A stretch of DNA of 64,000 bases from Streptomyces spinoverrucosus (GTDB lineage: Bacteria > Actinomycetota > Actinomycetes > Streptomycetales > Streptomycetaceae): positions 6,150,001 through 6,214,000 of the forward strand of contig NZ_JADPZX010000001.1 of NCBI RefSeq assembly GCF_015712165.1, read 5' to 3'. How positions within the stretch are numbered: the first letter of the stretch is position 1; every line of letters begins with the position of its first letter. The notes under the pieces are model-generated. The model did no database searches. It worked only from the letters and a program-made list of their open reading frames with translations, and had not been told where the DNA came from. This document shows, piece by piece, positions 18,352-27,075 of this stretch. Position numbers and translations under genes: made by a program.

Positions 18352-19488
18352 GTGGTTCTGAAAACCTTCGGCTGGTCGTTCGCGGTCACCGCGCTCGGCC
18401 TAGTCGCGGCGGTCTTCTACGGGGGGTGGACCGCCTTCGGCATCGTGGCGATCCTCTCCATCCTCGAGATCTCGCTGTCCTTCGACAACGCAGTGGTCAA
18501 TGCCGGAATCCTGAAGAAGATGAACGCCTTCTGGCAGCGCATCTTCCTCACCATCGGCATTCTGATCGCCGTCTTCGGTATGCGGTTGATCTTCCCCGTC
18601 GTCATCGTTGCCGTCAGTGCGCAGCTCGGTCCGATCGAGGCCGTCGACCTCGCCCTGACCGACAAGGAGCGTTATCAGGAACTCGTCACCGACGCCCACC
18701 CGGCGATCGCGGCCTTCGGCGGCATGTTCCTGCTGATGATCTTCCTGGACTTCATTTTCGAGGACCGGGAGATCAAGTGGCTGGGGTGGCTGGAGCGCCC
18801 GCTGGCCAAGCTCGGCAAGATCGACATGCTGTCGGTCTGCATCGCCCTGATCGTCCTGCTGATCACGGCGATGACCTTCGCGACCCACGCGCACCTGCAC
18901 GCCGGGCCCGCCAACAAGGCAGAGACGGTTCTGCTCTCCGGTGTCGCCGGCCTCATCACATACATGATCGTCGGTGGTCTCTCCGGCTTCTTCGAGGACA
19001 AGCTGGAAGAAGAGGAGGAGCGCGAGCACGAGCAGGAGGAAGAGGCCAAGCGCACCGGCAAGCCGGTCATGCTGCTGGCCGGCAAGGCCGCGTTCTTCAT
19101 GTTCCTCTACCTCGAGGTCCTGGACGCCTCCTTCTCCTTCGACGGTGTGATCGGTGCGTTCGCCATCACCAACGACATCGTGATGATGGCCCTCGGTCTC
19201 GGTATCGGCGCCATGTACGTCCGGTCGCTCACCGTCTACCTCGTCCGCCAGGGCACCCTCGACGAGTACGTCTACCTGGAGCACGGCGCGCACTACGCCA
19301 TCGGTGCGCTCGCGGTGATCCTGCTGATCACCATCCAGTACGAGATCTCCGAGATCATCACGGGTCTGATCGGCGTCGTCCTGATTGCCGCGTCCTTCTG
19401 GTCCTCCATCCGCCGCAACCGCGCGCTGGCGGCCGCCGAGGGAAAAGCGGGCTCGGACGACAAGACTGAGGTCTCGTCCGGGGTGTGA
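18352..19488 (+). CDS. terC: TerC-like integral membrane protein (DUF475)
   Basis: 378 residues, eight or nine predicted membrane helices. TerC-family motifs are LEISLSFDNAVVNA near the N-terminus and YLEVLDASFSFDGVIGAFA in the second half, with acidic residues inside the membrane suited to metal binding or transport. A long acidic loop (KLEEEEEREHEQEEEAKR) sits between the halves. TerC proteins are implicated in manganese export and in a membrane metal-sensing complex with TerD. The start is GTG 18352. A 43-bp hairpin follows. Confidence 0.93.
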   Translation: MVLKTFGWSFAVTALGLVAAVFYGGWTAFGIVAILSILEISLSFDNAVVNAGILKKMNAFWQRIFLTIGILIAVFGMRLIFPVVIVAVSAQLGPIEAVDLALTDKERYQELVTDAHPAIAAFGGMFLLMIFLDFIFEDREIKWLGWLERPLAKLGKIDMLSVCIALIVLLITAMTFATHAHLHAGPANKAETVLLSGVAGLITYMIVGGLSGFFEDKLEEEEEREHEQEEEAKRTGKPVMLLAGKAAFFMFLYLEVLDASFSFDGVIGAFAITNDIVMMALGLGIGAMYVRSLTVYLVRQGTLDEYVYLEHGAHYAIGALAVILLITIQYEISEIITGLIGVVLIAASFWSSIRRNRALAAAEGKAGSDDKTEVSSGV

Positions 19489-19517
19489 CACCCGTCCGGG
19501 TGAGGAACGCTCTGTGC

Positions 19518-19560
19518 GGGGCGGCCGTCGAGGACGACGTGATGTCCTCGGGGCCGCCCC
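19518..19560 (+). terminator. terminator after terC
   Basis: GGGGCGGCC pairs with GGCCGCCCC, with an inner CGAGGAC/GTCCTCG stem and a GACGTGAT loop. Thirty bp after the terC stop. Confidence 0.7.
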
Positions 19561-19633
19561 GTCGGTCTTGGTCGGTCTTGGTCGGTCTCGTCGGGCCGCA
19601 CGGCACGGTGAGTGGGGAGTCTGGGGGGCGGGA

Positions 19634-20371
19634 ATGGGCTTGTTTGACGGGCTCTGGCGTGGGCGCGCGGCCGAGTTCGACTCGGGCAGCGCGGCCAGCA
19701 ACGCGATCGAGCTGACCAAGCGGCACAGCCAGGTGTCGCTCACCAAGCAGGGGGCGGCGACCGGGCATCTGCGCATCAACCTGACCTGGCGGATGCGCAG
19801 CTCCGACATCGGCGGGCCGCAGCGGGAGAGTCTGCTGCGGCACCCCTTCAAGGCCCTCAAACCGCCGGAGGTCATGGGCCACAGCCAGAGCATGGTCAAC
19901 GTCGACCTCGACCTCGGCTGCCTGTACGAGCTCCAGGACGGCACCAAGGGCGTCGTACAGCCGCTCGGCGGCTACTTCGGTGACGTCAACGCACCGCCGT
20001 ACGTCAAGCTCAGCGGCGACGACCGGTTCGGCTCGGCGTCCGGTGAGACGGTCTACGTCAACCTCGACCATCGTGAGGCGATAAAGCGTCTACTGGTCTT
20101 CGTCTACATCTACGACCAGACCCCCGCCTTCGACCGTACCCACGCGATCGTCACGCTCTACCCCAGCAACGGCCCCCGCATCGAGATCGGTCTCGACGAA
20201 CGCCACCCCCAGGCCCGCTCCTGCGCGGTCGTGATGATCGAGAACGTCAAGAACGAGGTGTGGGTGCGACGCGAGGTGAAGTTCGTCTACGGCTTCCAGG
20301 CGGAGCTGGACCGGTTGTACGGGTGGGGGTTGCAGTGGGGGAGAGGGCACAAGATCAAGTCGCAGCGGTGA
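19634..20371 (+). CDS. diverged TerD-like protein (TerF/TerZ-type)
   Basis: 245 residues from MGLFDGLWRGRAAEFDSGSA, with an N-terminal amphipathic helix followed by an SLTKQ-containing TerD-type beta-sandwich. Recognisable elements are MVNVDLDLGCLYELQDG, GDDRFGSASGETVYVNLD and FVYIYDQTPAFDRT. It lacks the canonical GDNLTGEG loop, so calcium binding may differ. A GGGAATGG context precedes the ATG. It lies 145 bp after terC and is followed by a tandem-repeat block. Confidence 0.85.
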   Translation: MGLFDGLWRGRAAEFDSGSAASNAIELTKRHSQVSLTKQGAATGHLRINLTWRMRSSDIGGPQRESLLRHPFKALKPPEVMGHSQSMVNVDLDLGCLYELQDGTKGVVQPLGGYFGDVNAPPYVKLSGDDRFGSASGETVYVNLDHREAIKRLLVFVYIYDQTPAFDRTHAIVTLYPSNGPRIEIGLDERHPQARSCAVVMIENVKNEVWVRREVKFVYGFQAELDRLYGWGLQWGRGHKIKSQR

Positions 20372-20411
20372 GGCGGAAGACGCGGTGCGGCAGCGCCGCA
20401 AAGGGGCGCGG

Positions 20412-20801
20412 CAGTTGCAGCTGACCGGGGGCCGAGCACGCTGCGGTGCAACGCCCAAGAGGGGCGCGGGGCTGTATCGATGTGTGGCTCCGCCGGGCGG
20501 GCGCGACCAGCCACGACGGCGCCGCGGACGGCAGACGGCACGACGCGGCAGTTGCAGCTGACGGGGGCCGAGCACGCTGCGGTGCGGCAACGCCCAAGAG
20601 GGGCGCGGGGCTGTATCGATGTGCGGCTCCGCCGGGCGGGCGCGACCAGCCACGACGGCGCCGCGGACGGCAGACGGCACGTCGCGGCAGTTGCAGCTGA
20701 CGGGGGCCGAGCACGCTGCGGTGCGGCAACGCCCAAAAGGGGCGCGGGGCTATATCGATGTGCGGCTCCGCCGCGTGGGCGCGACCAGTCACGACGGCGC
20801 C
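20412..20801. repeat. 138-bp tandem repeat (about 2.8 copies) containing the dispersed intergenic element
   Basis: Units begin CAGTTGCAGCTGAC at 20412, 20549 and 20688 (periods 137 and 139 bp). Each contains a CGCCCAAGAGGGGCGCGGGG ... GCGCGACCAGCCACGACG core at about 20453, 20591 and 20730, the same element as at 6504-6562. The third core (TATATCGATG, CCGCGTGGGCG) is closest to the single copy. The block fills the gap between convergent ter genes and is non-coding. Confidence 0.9.
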
Positions 20802-20843
20802 GCAGTCGACGGACGACCCAGCGCGGCACCCCCAGCGGAGCGT

Positions 20844-21737
20844 TCAGCGGCCGATGAACTGCGGCCCCTGCGGCGGTAGCCGGAAGTCGGGATCCGGGGC
20901 CGTGGGCACCGGGACCGGCGGCGGGTAGCCGTACCCGGACTGGGCGGCGGTCGCCGGAGCCGGCTGCGGGTAGCCGTAGGCGGGCTGGCTGGTCGGATGC
21001 GGGTAGCCGTACGCCGGTTGCGTCGCCGCCGGCTGTTGCTGCTGCGGGGGATAGCCGTACGCCGGCTGCGCGGTCTGCTGCGGCACCACCGCCGTCGGCT
21101 GCTCGGGCGGCAGTGGCCGCGACACCTCGGGCCCCGTCTGAACAGCGGCGGACGTACCGTCGGCGCCGGTCGCCGACTCCTCCAGTGCGGCCTCCGACTC
21201 GTCCACGGAGATCCCGAAGTCGGTCGCCAGCCCCTTCAGCCCGTTCGAATACCCCTCTCCGAGCGCCCGGAACTTCCAGCCCTCCCCACGCCGGTACAGC
21301 TCCCCGCAGATCAGCGCCGTCTCCTGCCCGGTCTCCGGCCTGACGTCGAAGTAGGCCAGCGGCTCCCCCTCGGGCGCCGCCGCGTCGTACAGCAGAATGC
21401 GCAGTGACCGTACGCGATCGAACGCCACCCCATCCGCCGAAGCGACCAGAAGAATCTGGCTGACGTCGGACTCGACACCGGACAGATCTGTCTGGATCGT
21501 GTCGGTCAGGCCCTCGGCAACCCGTTTCTTGCCGAGCCGCCACACCTTCCCGGAGGGGTGCCGGGGCTGGTTGTAGAAGACGAAGTCCTCGTCGGAGCGC
21601 ACACGACCGTCGGGGCCGAGGAGCAGCGCAGAGGCGTCGACATCCGGGACCCCCTGCCCGGACGTCCAGCGCAGCACGGCGCGCACCGTCGTGGCTTCGA
21701 GCGGGACGTTCGACCCCTTCAACATCGCGTGCGTCAT
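20844..21737 (-). CDS. TerD-domain protein with proline/tyrosine-rich repeat tail
   Basis: 297 residues. Residues about 1-185 form a TerD domain ([43 protein letters not shown]). The tail from about 200 onward is Pro/Gln-rich and carries four QPAYGYP-like repeats ([36 protein letters not shown]). Such tails are disordered and may form adhesive or phase-separating contacts. It is divergent from the CitE-like gene and convergent with the upstream Ter genes. Confidence 0.9.
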   Translation of the reverse strand: MTHAMLKGSNVPLEATTVRAVLRWTSGQGVPDVDASALLLGPDGRVRSDEDFVFYNQPRHPSGKVWRLGKKRVAEGLTDTIQTDLSGVESDVSQILLVASADGVAFDRVRSLRILLYDAAAPEGEPLAYFDVRPETGQETALICGELYRRGEGWKFRALGEGYSNGLKGLATDFGISVDESEAALEESATGADGTSAAVQTGPEVSRPLPPEQPTAVVPQQTAQPAYGYPPQQQQPAATQPAYGYPHPTSQPAYGYPQPAPATAAQSGYGYPPPVPVPTAPDPDFRLPPQGPQFIGR

Positions 21738-21861
21738 GCGGTCATCCTGCCCTCTCGGTCCTGCTCACGACAACGCGGGGGTCGGCAGGTCCCGGGCCGC
21801 CCCCGCAGCGCCGCCGAGAGAGCGCTGCCCGTCCCTGCGTTACTTGAAATTCATGCCCGGC

Positions 21862-21889
21862 GGGAACCCATGACATGGACTTCTACGTA
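21862..21889 (+). promoter_or_regulatory. possible ECF-sigma promoter of the CitE-PRTase-HAD operon
   Basis: GGAAC at 21863-21867 and CGTA at 21886-21889 with 18 bp between resemble extracytoplasmic-function sigma promoters (AAC/CGT type), about 60 bp before the CitE-like ATG. The spacing is slightly long. Weak evidence. Confidence 0.25.
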
Positions 21890-21947
21890 CTATTACCGGC
21901 CACCTTCAGCCGGTATTCAGGCCGCTCAAGCACCACGGGGAAGCCAT

Positions 21948-23117
21948 ATGCGTCATTTCGGGCACATCGGCCCTGAGGTGCGGCAGCGCCTCTTCCATCG
22001 GGAGCCGTGCGAGTTCACCGCCGACTCCCCGGCCCGGCTGCTCTCCGCGGCCCTGGGCGCCACCCTGTACAGCCCGGCCATCAGGCCGCAGCTCGCCGAC
22101 GACATCGTCAAGCAGACCGGCCGCGGTGTGGTCTCGATGGTGCTGTGCCTGGAGGACTCGATCGACGACGGGGACGTCCCGGCAGGCGAGGAGAACCTCG
22201 TACGCCAGTTCGCCGACCTCGCCGAGCGCGCCTCCGGTGCCGACCTCCCCCTGCTGTTCATCCGCGTCCGCACGCCCGAGCAGATCCCCGACCTGGTCCG
22301 CCGCCTCGGCCCCGCCGTCCGGCTGCTGTCCGGTTTCGTACTGCCGAAGTTCACCGAGGAGCGGGGCATCCCCTTCCTGGAGGCCCTCACCGTCGCCGAG
22401 GCGGCCGGCGGACGGCGACTGTTCGCCATGCCGGTCCTGGAGTCCCCCGAGCTGCTGTACCGGGAGTCCAGGGTCGAGACCCTGGAGGGCATCTTCCGGG
22501 CCGTCGACAAGTACCGCGACCGTGTCCTCGCGCTCCGCCTCGGCGTGACCGACTTCTGCTCCTCGTACGGCCTGCGGAGAGCCCCCGACATGACCGCGTA
22601 CGACGTGCAGATCGTCGCCTCCGTGATCGCCGACGTGGTGAACATGCTGGGGCGGGCCGACGGCACCGGGTTCACGGTGACCGGGCCGGTGTGGGAGTAC
22701 TTCCGGGTGCAGGAACGTATGTTCAAGCCCCAGCTGCGGCGCAGCCCCTTCCTGGAGGGTCAGGCCGAGGAGCTCCGTGAGGCCCTGATCGAGCACGCCA
22801 TGGACGGGCTGCTGCGGGAGATTACGCTGGATCAGGCCAACGGTCTGCTCGGCAAGACCTGCATCCATCCCTCGCACGTCCTGCCGGTGCACGCGCTGTC
22901 GGTCGTCAGTCACGAGGAGTTCAGCGACGCCCAGGACATCCTGCGGCCGGAACGGCTGGGCGGCGGAGTACTGAGGTCGGCCTACACGAACAAGATGAAC
23001 GAGGTGAAGCCACACCGCGCCTGGGCCGAGCGGACCCTGCTGCGCGCCGAGGTCTTCGGCGTCGCCAACGAGGACATCGGGTTCGTGGAGCTGCTCGCCG
23101 CGGGGATTCCCGGCTGA
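21948..23117 (+). CDS. HpcH/HpaI (CitE-like) aldolase/lyase of the Ter island
   Basis: 389 residues, TIM-barrel family of citrate-lyase beta/HpcH enzymes. GVVSMVLCLEDSIDDGDV is the strand carrying acidic metal ligands. FIRVRTPEQ supplies the Arg, FVLPKF the Pro-Lys, and AMPVLESPELLYRE the second acidic cluster. CitE-like proteins recur with PRTases and HAD phosphatases in Ter-linked biosynthetic operons and are proposed to form a C-C bond in a nucleoside-like product. It starts the three-gene operon; the next ATG is 85 bp away. Confidence 0.88.
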   Translation: MRHFGHIGPEVRQRLFHREPCEFTADSPARLLSAALGATLYSPAIRPQLADDIVKQTGRGVVSMVLCLEDSIDDGDVPAGEENLVRQFADLAERASGADLPLLFIRVRTPEQIPDLVRRLGPAVRLLSGFVLPKFTEERGIPFLEALTVAEAAGGRRLFAMPVLESPELLYRESRVETLEGIFRAVDKYRDRVLALRLGVTDFCSSYGLRRAPDMTAYDVQIVASVIADVVNMLGRADGTGFTVTGPVWEYFRVQERMFKPQLRRSPFLEGQAEELREALIEHAMDGLLREITLDQANGLLGKTCIHPSHVLPVHALSVVSHEEFSDAQDILRPERLGGGVLRSAYTNKMNEVKPHRAWAERTLLRAEVFGVANEDIGFVELLAAGIPG

Positions 23118-23201
23118 GGGCCGGGGCCGAGGACCCTTTTGTAGACCGCTGAGCACGGCTGAACACCGCGGCTGAACACCACGGCTGAACACAAGGAACG
23201 C

Positions 23202-26114
23202 ATGGACAAGGCAGTGAACGACGGAGCCAACCGGGTCGACGGGTCGCATCGGGGCGATGGGTCGCATCGGGCCGACGGGTCGCATCGGGGCGACGGGTTG
23301 CATCGGGGCGACGGGATCTGGTCCGGGAGCTGGGTCGCCGACCGGCTCGGGGTCGAACTCGTGGGCGACGACACCCTCACCGACCTGCTCGGACTCGCCC
23401 TGCGGCGCAACCCCAAGCGGGCCCACCTCCTCGTGTCGAACGTGCTCGGCAAGCACGTCCCGCAGTCCCCGTCCGTCGTGTACGGCTCCGGCTTCGCCCT
23501 CGGGCGCAGGGTGCGGGAGCTGCTGGGCACCGCCGGGGCGCGTTCCGCCGTCGTCGTCGGCTACGCCGAGACGGCCACCGGCCTCGGCCACGCCGTCGCC
23601 GACGGCCTCGGCCACGCCCCCTACCTCCACTCCACCCGCCGCCCCGTACCCGGCGTCGCCAGGGCCGGCGGCTTCGAGGAGTCCCACTCCCACGCCACGT
23701 CCCACCTCCTCCTCCCCGAGGACCCGAACCTCCTCTCCGGGGAGGGCCCGCTCGTACTGGTCGATGACGAGTTCTCCACCGGCAACACGATCCTCAACAC
23801 CATCCGCGCCCTCCACGAGCGCTACCCCCGCGACCGGTACGTCGTGGTCGCCCTGGTCGACATGCGCTCCACCGCCGACCAGAACCGCCTGACCGACTTC
23901 GCCACCGAGATCGGCACCCACATCGACCTGGTCACGGCGGCGCGAGGGACCGTACGGCTGCCGGACGGAGTCCTGGAGAAGGGGCAGGCCCTGGTCGCCG
24001 AGCATGAACGGAGTGCGGCTGCGGCCCGTCGCGGGTGTTGTGCTCCAGGTCGTGTGGGTGTGGCCGGGGCTGAGCGCGAGATCGGACAGCTCCATCAGGT
24101 TGGGCCGGTCGTGGCCGGGCGCGAGGCCGATCAGGTTGGGCTGGTCGTGGCCGGGCGTGACGTCCATCAGGTTGGTCCGGTCGTGGCCGGGCGCGAGGCC
24201 GATCAGGTTGGGCTGGTCGTGGCCGGGCGTGACGTCCATCAGGTTGGTCCGGTCGTGGCCGGGCGCGAGGCCGATCAGGTTGGGCTGGTCGTGGCCGGGC
24301 GTGACGTCCATCAGGTTGGTCCGGTCGTGGCCGGGCGCGAGGCCGATCAGGTTGGGCTGGTCGTGGCCGGGCGTGACGTCCATCAGGGCGGGCCGGTCGT
24401 GGCCGGGCGCGGGAGTGTCACGCGGGTCGATCTGCGCTGGCCGGTCGGTGTTCCCGACGGCGGTCGGCATGGCTTCACCCCCGCTCATCGCCGACGCCTG
24501 GAGACCGCCCTGCCCGCCATGGGCGCCCGTCTCGCCGAATCCCTGCCGGCCGGGGCCCGGCGCGTGCTGGTCCTCGGCTTCGAGGAGCTGATGTACGCCC
24601 CACTGCGCCTCGCCCGCGAACTGGAGCAGCTCGTCGCTCCCGCTGACATCCGCTTCTCCACAACCACCCGTTCTCCCGTCCTCGCCGTCGACGACCCCGG
24701 CTACGCCATCCGCACCCGCCTCGTCTTCCCGGCCCACGACAACCCCGCCGACGGCCCCGGCGAGCGCTACGCCTACAACGTCGCCGGCGGCGCCTTCGAC
24801 GCCGTGGTCGCCGTCGTCGACTCCACCGCCGACACCCGCGCCCTGCACGCTCCCGACGGCCTCCTCGCCCAGCTCGCGCAGCACACCCCGCACGTCCTGC
24901 TCGTGGTCGTCCCGTCATACGTCCCCGCGGCCTCGCCCGCCCCCGAAAGGCCCGCCATGCTGCCCGAGCCCCTTCGCGGCCCCGCCTTTTCCAGCTACGC
25001 GCCCGAAGAGGTCGGCTGGCTGCTCCAGGACCTGTCGGACGTGACCCTGGAGGCGCCCACCGAGGAGCGCGAGGAGGCGATCCAGAGCGGCGGCGCGCAC
25101 TACGCCGAGTCGCTGCCCGTCGAGTACCAGCCCAGCGAGCAGTACCAGGCGCTCTTCCACGCCGCCCTGGAGACCTCGGCGGCCCGCATCGCCCACGCCG
25201 TCGGCGTCGTGACCGAAACCGTCCTGGCCGAGCGATCGCCCCGCCCCGTCCTCGTCTCCCTCGCCCGCGCCGGCACCCCCGTCGGTGTCCTGATGCGCCG
25301 CTGGGCCCAGCACCGGCACGGCGCCGACCTGCCGCACTACGCCGTGTCCATCGTCCGCGGCCGTGGCATCGACGCCAACGCGCTGCGCTGGCTGGCCGAC
25401 CGGCACGACCCGCGCGACGTCGTCTTCGTCGACGGCTGGACCGGCAAGGGCGCCATCACCCGCGAACTGGCCGCCGCTCTGCGCGAGTTCGAGGACGCCG
25501 AAGGCGTCACCGGCTTCGACCCCGAGATCGCCGTACTCGCCGACCCCGGCTCATGCGTCCGCACCTACGGCACCCGCGAAGACTTCCTCATCCCCTCCGC
25601 CTGCCTCAACTCCACGGTGTCCGGCCTCATATCCCGCACCGTGCTGCGCGCCGACCTGGTCGGCCCGCACGACTACCACGGCGCGAAGTTCTACCGCGAA
25701 CTCGCCGGCGCCGACGTCTCCACCGCCTTCCTCGACGCCATCTCCGCCCGCTTCGACGAGGTCACCGACGCGGTGGACGCCACCACCAAGGAACTGCTGT
25801 CCGCCGACCGCAGCCCCACTTGGGAGGGCTGGGCCGCCGTCGAGCGCATCAGCGAGGAGTACGGCATCCACGACGTGAACCTCGTCAAGCCCGGCGTCGG
25901 TGAGACCACCCGCGTGCTACTGCGCCGCGTGCCCTGGAAGATCCTCGCCAGGGCCGGGGCGGGCCCCGACCTCGACCACGTCCGGCTGCTTGCCGAGCAG
26001 CGCGGCGTCCCGGTCGAGGAGATCGCCGAACTCCCCTACACCTGCGTGGGGTTGATCCATCCGAAGTACACACGCGGCGCGACGGGCGCCGACGGAAAGG
26101 CGGTGGCCGTCTGA
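23202..26114 (+). CDS. double phosphoribosyltransferase fusion (PRTase_2-TRSP-PRTase_1/StiP type)
   Basis: 970 residues. After a 6-residue repeat (13-36), residues about 40-265 form an orotate-PRTase-like domain with PRPP loop VLVDDEFSTGNT (185-196). Residues 300-395 are four 24-residue repeats. About 425-590 matches a TRSP-like region (RVLVLGFEELMYAPLRLA). About 640-965 is the second PRTase/StiP-type domain with FVDGWTGKGAI (742-752) and a C-terminal CVGLIHPKYT. In many bacteria these are separate proteins in Ter operons. It overlaps the HAD gene by TGATG. Reaction unproven. Confidence 0.85.
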   Translation: MDKAVNDGANRVDGSHRGDGSHRADGSHRGDGLHRGDGIWSGSWVADRLGVELVGDDTLTDLLGLALRRNPKRAHLLVSNVLGKHVPQSPSVVYGSGFALGRRVRELLGTAGARSAVVVGYAETATGLGHAVADGLGHAPYLHSTRRPVPGVARAGGFEESHSHATSHLLLPEDPNLLSGEGPLVLVDDEFSTGNTILNTIRALHERYPRDRYVVVALVDMRSTADQNRLTDFATEIGTHIDLVTAARGTVRLPDGVLEKGQALVAEHERSAAAARRGCCAPGRVGVAGAEREIGQLHQVGPVVAGREADQVGLVVAGRDVHQVGPVVAGREADQVGLVVAGRDVHQVGPVVAGREADQVGLVVAGRDVHQVGPVVAGREADQVGLVVAGRDVHQGGPVVAGRGSVTRVDLRWPVGVPDGGRHGFTPAHRRRLETALPAMGARLAESLPAGARRVLVLGFEELMYAPLRLARELEQLVAPADIRFSTTTRSPVLAVDDPGYAIRTRLVFPAHDNPADGPGERYAYNVAGGAFDAVVAVVDSTADTRALHAPDGLLAQLAQHTPHVLLVVVPSYVPAASPAPERPAMLPEPLRGPAFSSYAPEEVGWLLQDLSDVTLEAPTEEREEAIQSGGAHYAESLPVEYQPSEQYQALFHAALETSAARIAHAVGVVTETVLAERSPRPVLVSLARAGTPVGVLMRRWAQHRHGADLPHYAVSIVRGRGIDANALRWLADRHDPRDVVFVDGWTGKGAITRELAAALREFEDAEGVTGFDPEIAVLADPGSCVRTYGTREDFLIPSACLNSTVSGLISRTVLRADLVGPHDYHGAKFYRELAGADVSTAFLDAISARFDEVTDAVDATTKELLSADRSPTWEGWAAVERISEEYGIHDVNLVKPGVGETTRVLLRRVPWKILARAGAGPDLDHVRLLAEQRGVPVEEIAELPYTCVGLIHPKYTRGATGADGKAVAV
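23238..23309 (+). repeat. 18-bp tandem repeat, four units, in the PRTase N-terminus
   Basis: GGGTCGCATCGGGGCGAC-type units encode DGSHRG/DGSHRA/DGSHRG/DGLHRG, just before the folded PRTase domain. In frame; probably a variable linker. Confidence 0.85.
24099..24386 (+). repeat. 72-bp tandem repeat (four units of two 36-bp halves) inside the PRTase fusion
   Basis: Alternating 36-bp halves, each starting GTTGG[GT]C[CT]GGTCGTGGCCGGGCG, encode VGPVVAGREADQ and VGLVVAGRDVHQ. There are eight full half-units plus a partial ninth (GGPVVAGRG). The copies are almost identical at DNA level, implying recent expansion or homogenisation. The length stays in frame, between PRTase_2 and TRSP. Confidence 0.93.
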
Positions 26115-26926
26115 TGCCGGTGCTGGTGGCGAGTGACCTGGACCGTACGCTCATCTACTCCTCCGCCGCGTTGTCGCTGACCATGCCGGACGCGCGAGCG
26201 CCCCGGCTGCTGTGTGTCGAGGTGCACGAGAGCAAGCCGCTGTCGTACATGACCGAGACGGCGGCGGGGCTGCTCACCGACCTCGCCGACGCCGCGGTCT
26301 TCGTGCCGACCACGACCCGCACCCGCAAGCAGTACCTCCGCATCAATCTCCCTGGCCCCATGCCGAAGTACGCGATCTGCGCCAACGGCGGGCACCTGCT
26401 GGTGGACGGGGTCTCCGACCCCGACTGGCACGCGAGCGTCACGGCACGGCTGGCCGACGAGTGCGCGTCGCTGGCCGAGGTGCAGGAGCACCTGCTGAGA
26501 GCCGCTGACCCGGTCTGGGTGCGCAAGCACCGGATCGCCGACGACCTCTTCGCCTACCTTGTCGTCGAGCGCGAACTGCTGCCCGAGGAGTGGGTGAAGG
26601 AGCTGGGGGTGTGGGCGGAGAACCGCGGCTGGACGGTCTCCCTCCAGGGCCGCAAGATCTACGCCGTGCCGAAGCCGCTCACCAAGAGCGCCGCCGTGCA
26701 CGAGGTCGCCCGCCGTACCGGAGCCGACCTCACCCTCGCCGCGGGCGACTCCCTCCTCGACGCCGACCTCTTGCTCGCCGCGGACAGGGGCTGGCGCCCG
26801 AGCCACGGCGAACTGGCCGACAGCGACTGGACCGCCCCCGACATCACCTCCCTCCCCGAACGCGGCGTACTGGCGGGCGAACGCATCCTCCGCGAGTTCC
26901 TGCGAGCGTCGGGGGATCGCCCGTAG
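26114..26926 (+). CDS. HAD-superfamily phosphatase of the Ter island
   Basis: 270 residues. Motif I is ASDLDRTLIYS (nucleophile and acid Asp), motif II the Thr of VPTTTRTRKQY, and motif IV AAGDSLLDADLLLAAD, with a C2-type cap between. Likely removes phosphate from the product of the upstream PRTases. The ATG overlaps the PRTase stop (TGATG), indicating coupled translation. Confidence 0.9.
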   Translation: MPVLVASDLDRTLIYSSAALSLTMPDARAPRLLCVEVHESKPLSYMTETAAGLLTDLADAAVFVPTTTRTRKQYLRINLPGPMPKYAICANGGHLLVDGVSDPDWHASVTARLADECASLAEVQEHLLRAADPVWVRKHRIADDLFAYLVVERELLPEEWVKELGVWAENRGWTVSLQGRKIYAVPKPLTKSAAVHEVARRTGADLTLAAGDSLLDADLLLAADRGWRPSHGELADSDWTAPDITSLPERGVLAGERILREFLRASGDRP

Positions 26927-27075
26927 GGATACGGCGCACCCGGCGCCGGGCGACGCCAGGGACGGGCGCCGCCGCCGACGGAGCCGACCGCTAGCACGGG
27001 GCGCCGCCGGCGAGGAGCTGGCGGCTAGGCACAGGGCGCCGCTGGTGTCACGGCGCTGCCGGGAACGGGGCCGCC

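Noticed and set aside
23238..24386. CRISPR-like array suspected from regular repeats
   Set aside because: Units are contiguous with no unique spacers and are in frame within a coding gene.
21906..24893. 995-codon open frame on the minus strand
   Set aside because: Antisense to the CitE-like and PRTase genes; its apparent GHDR/QPNL repeats merely mirror the 72-bp array. High GC keeps such frames open.
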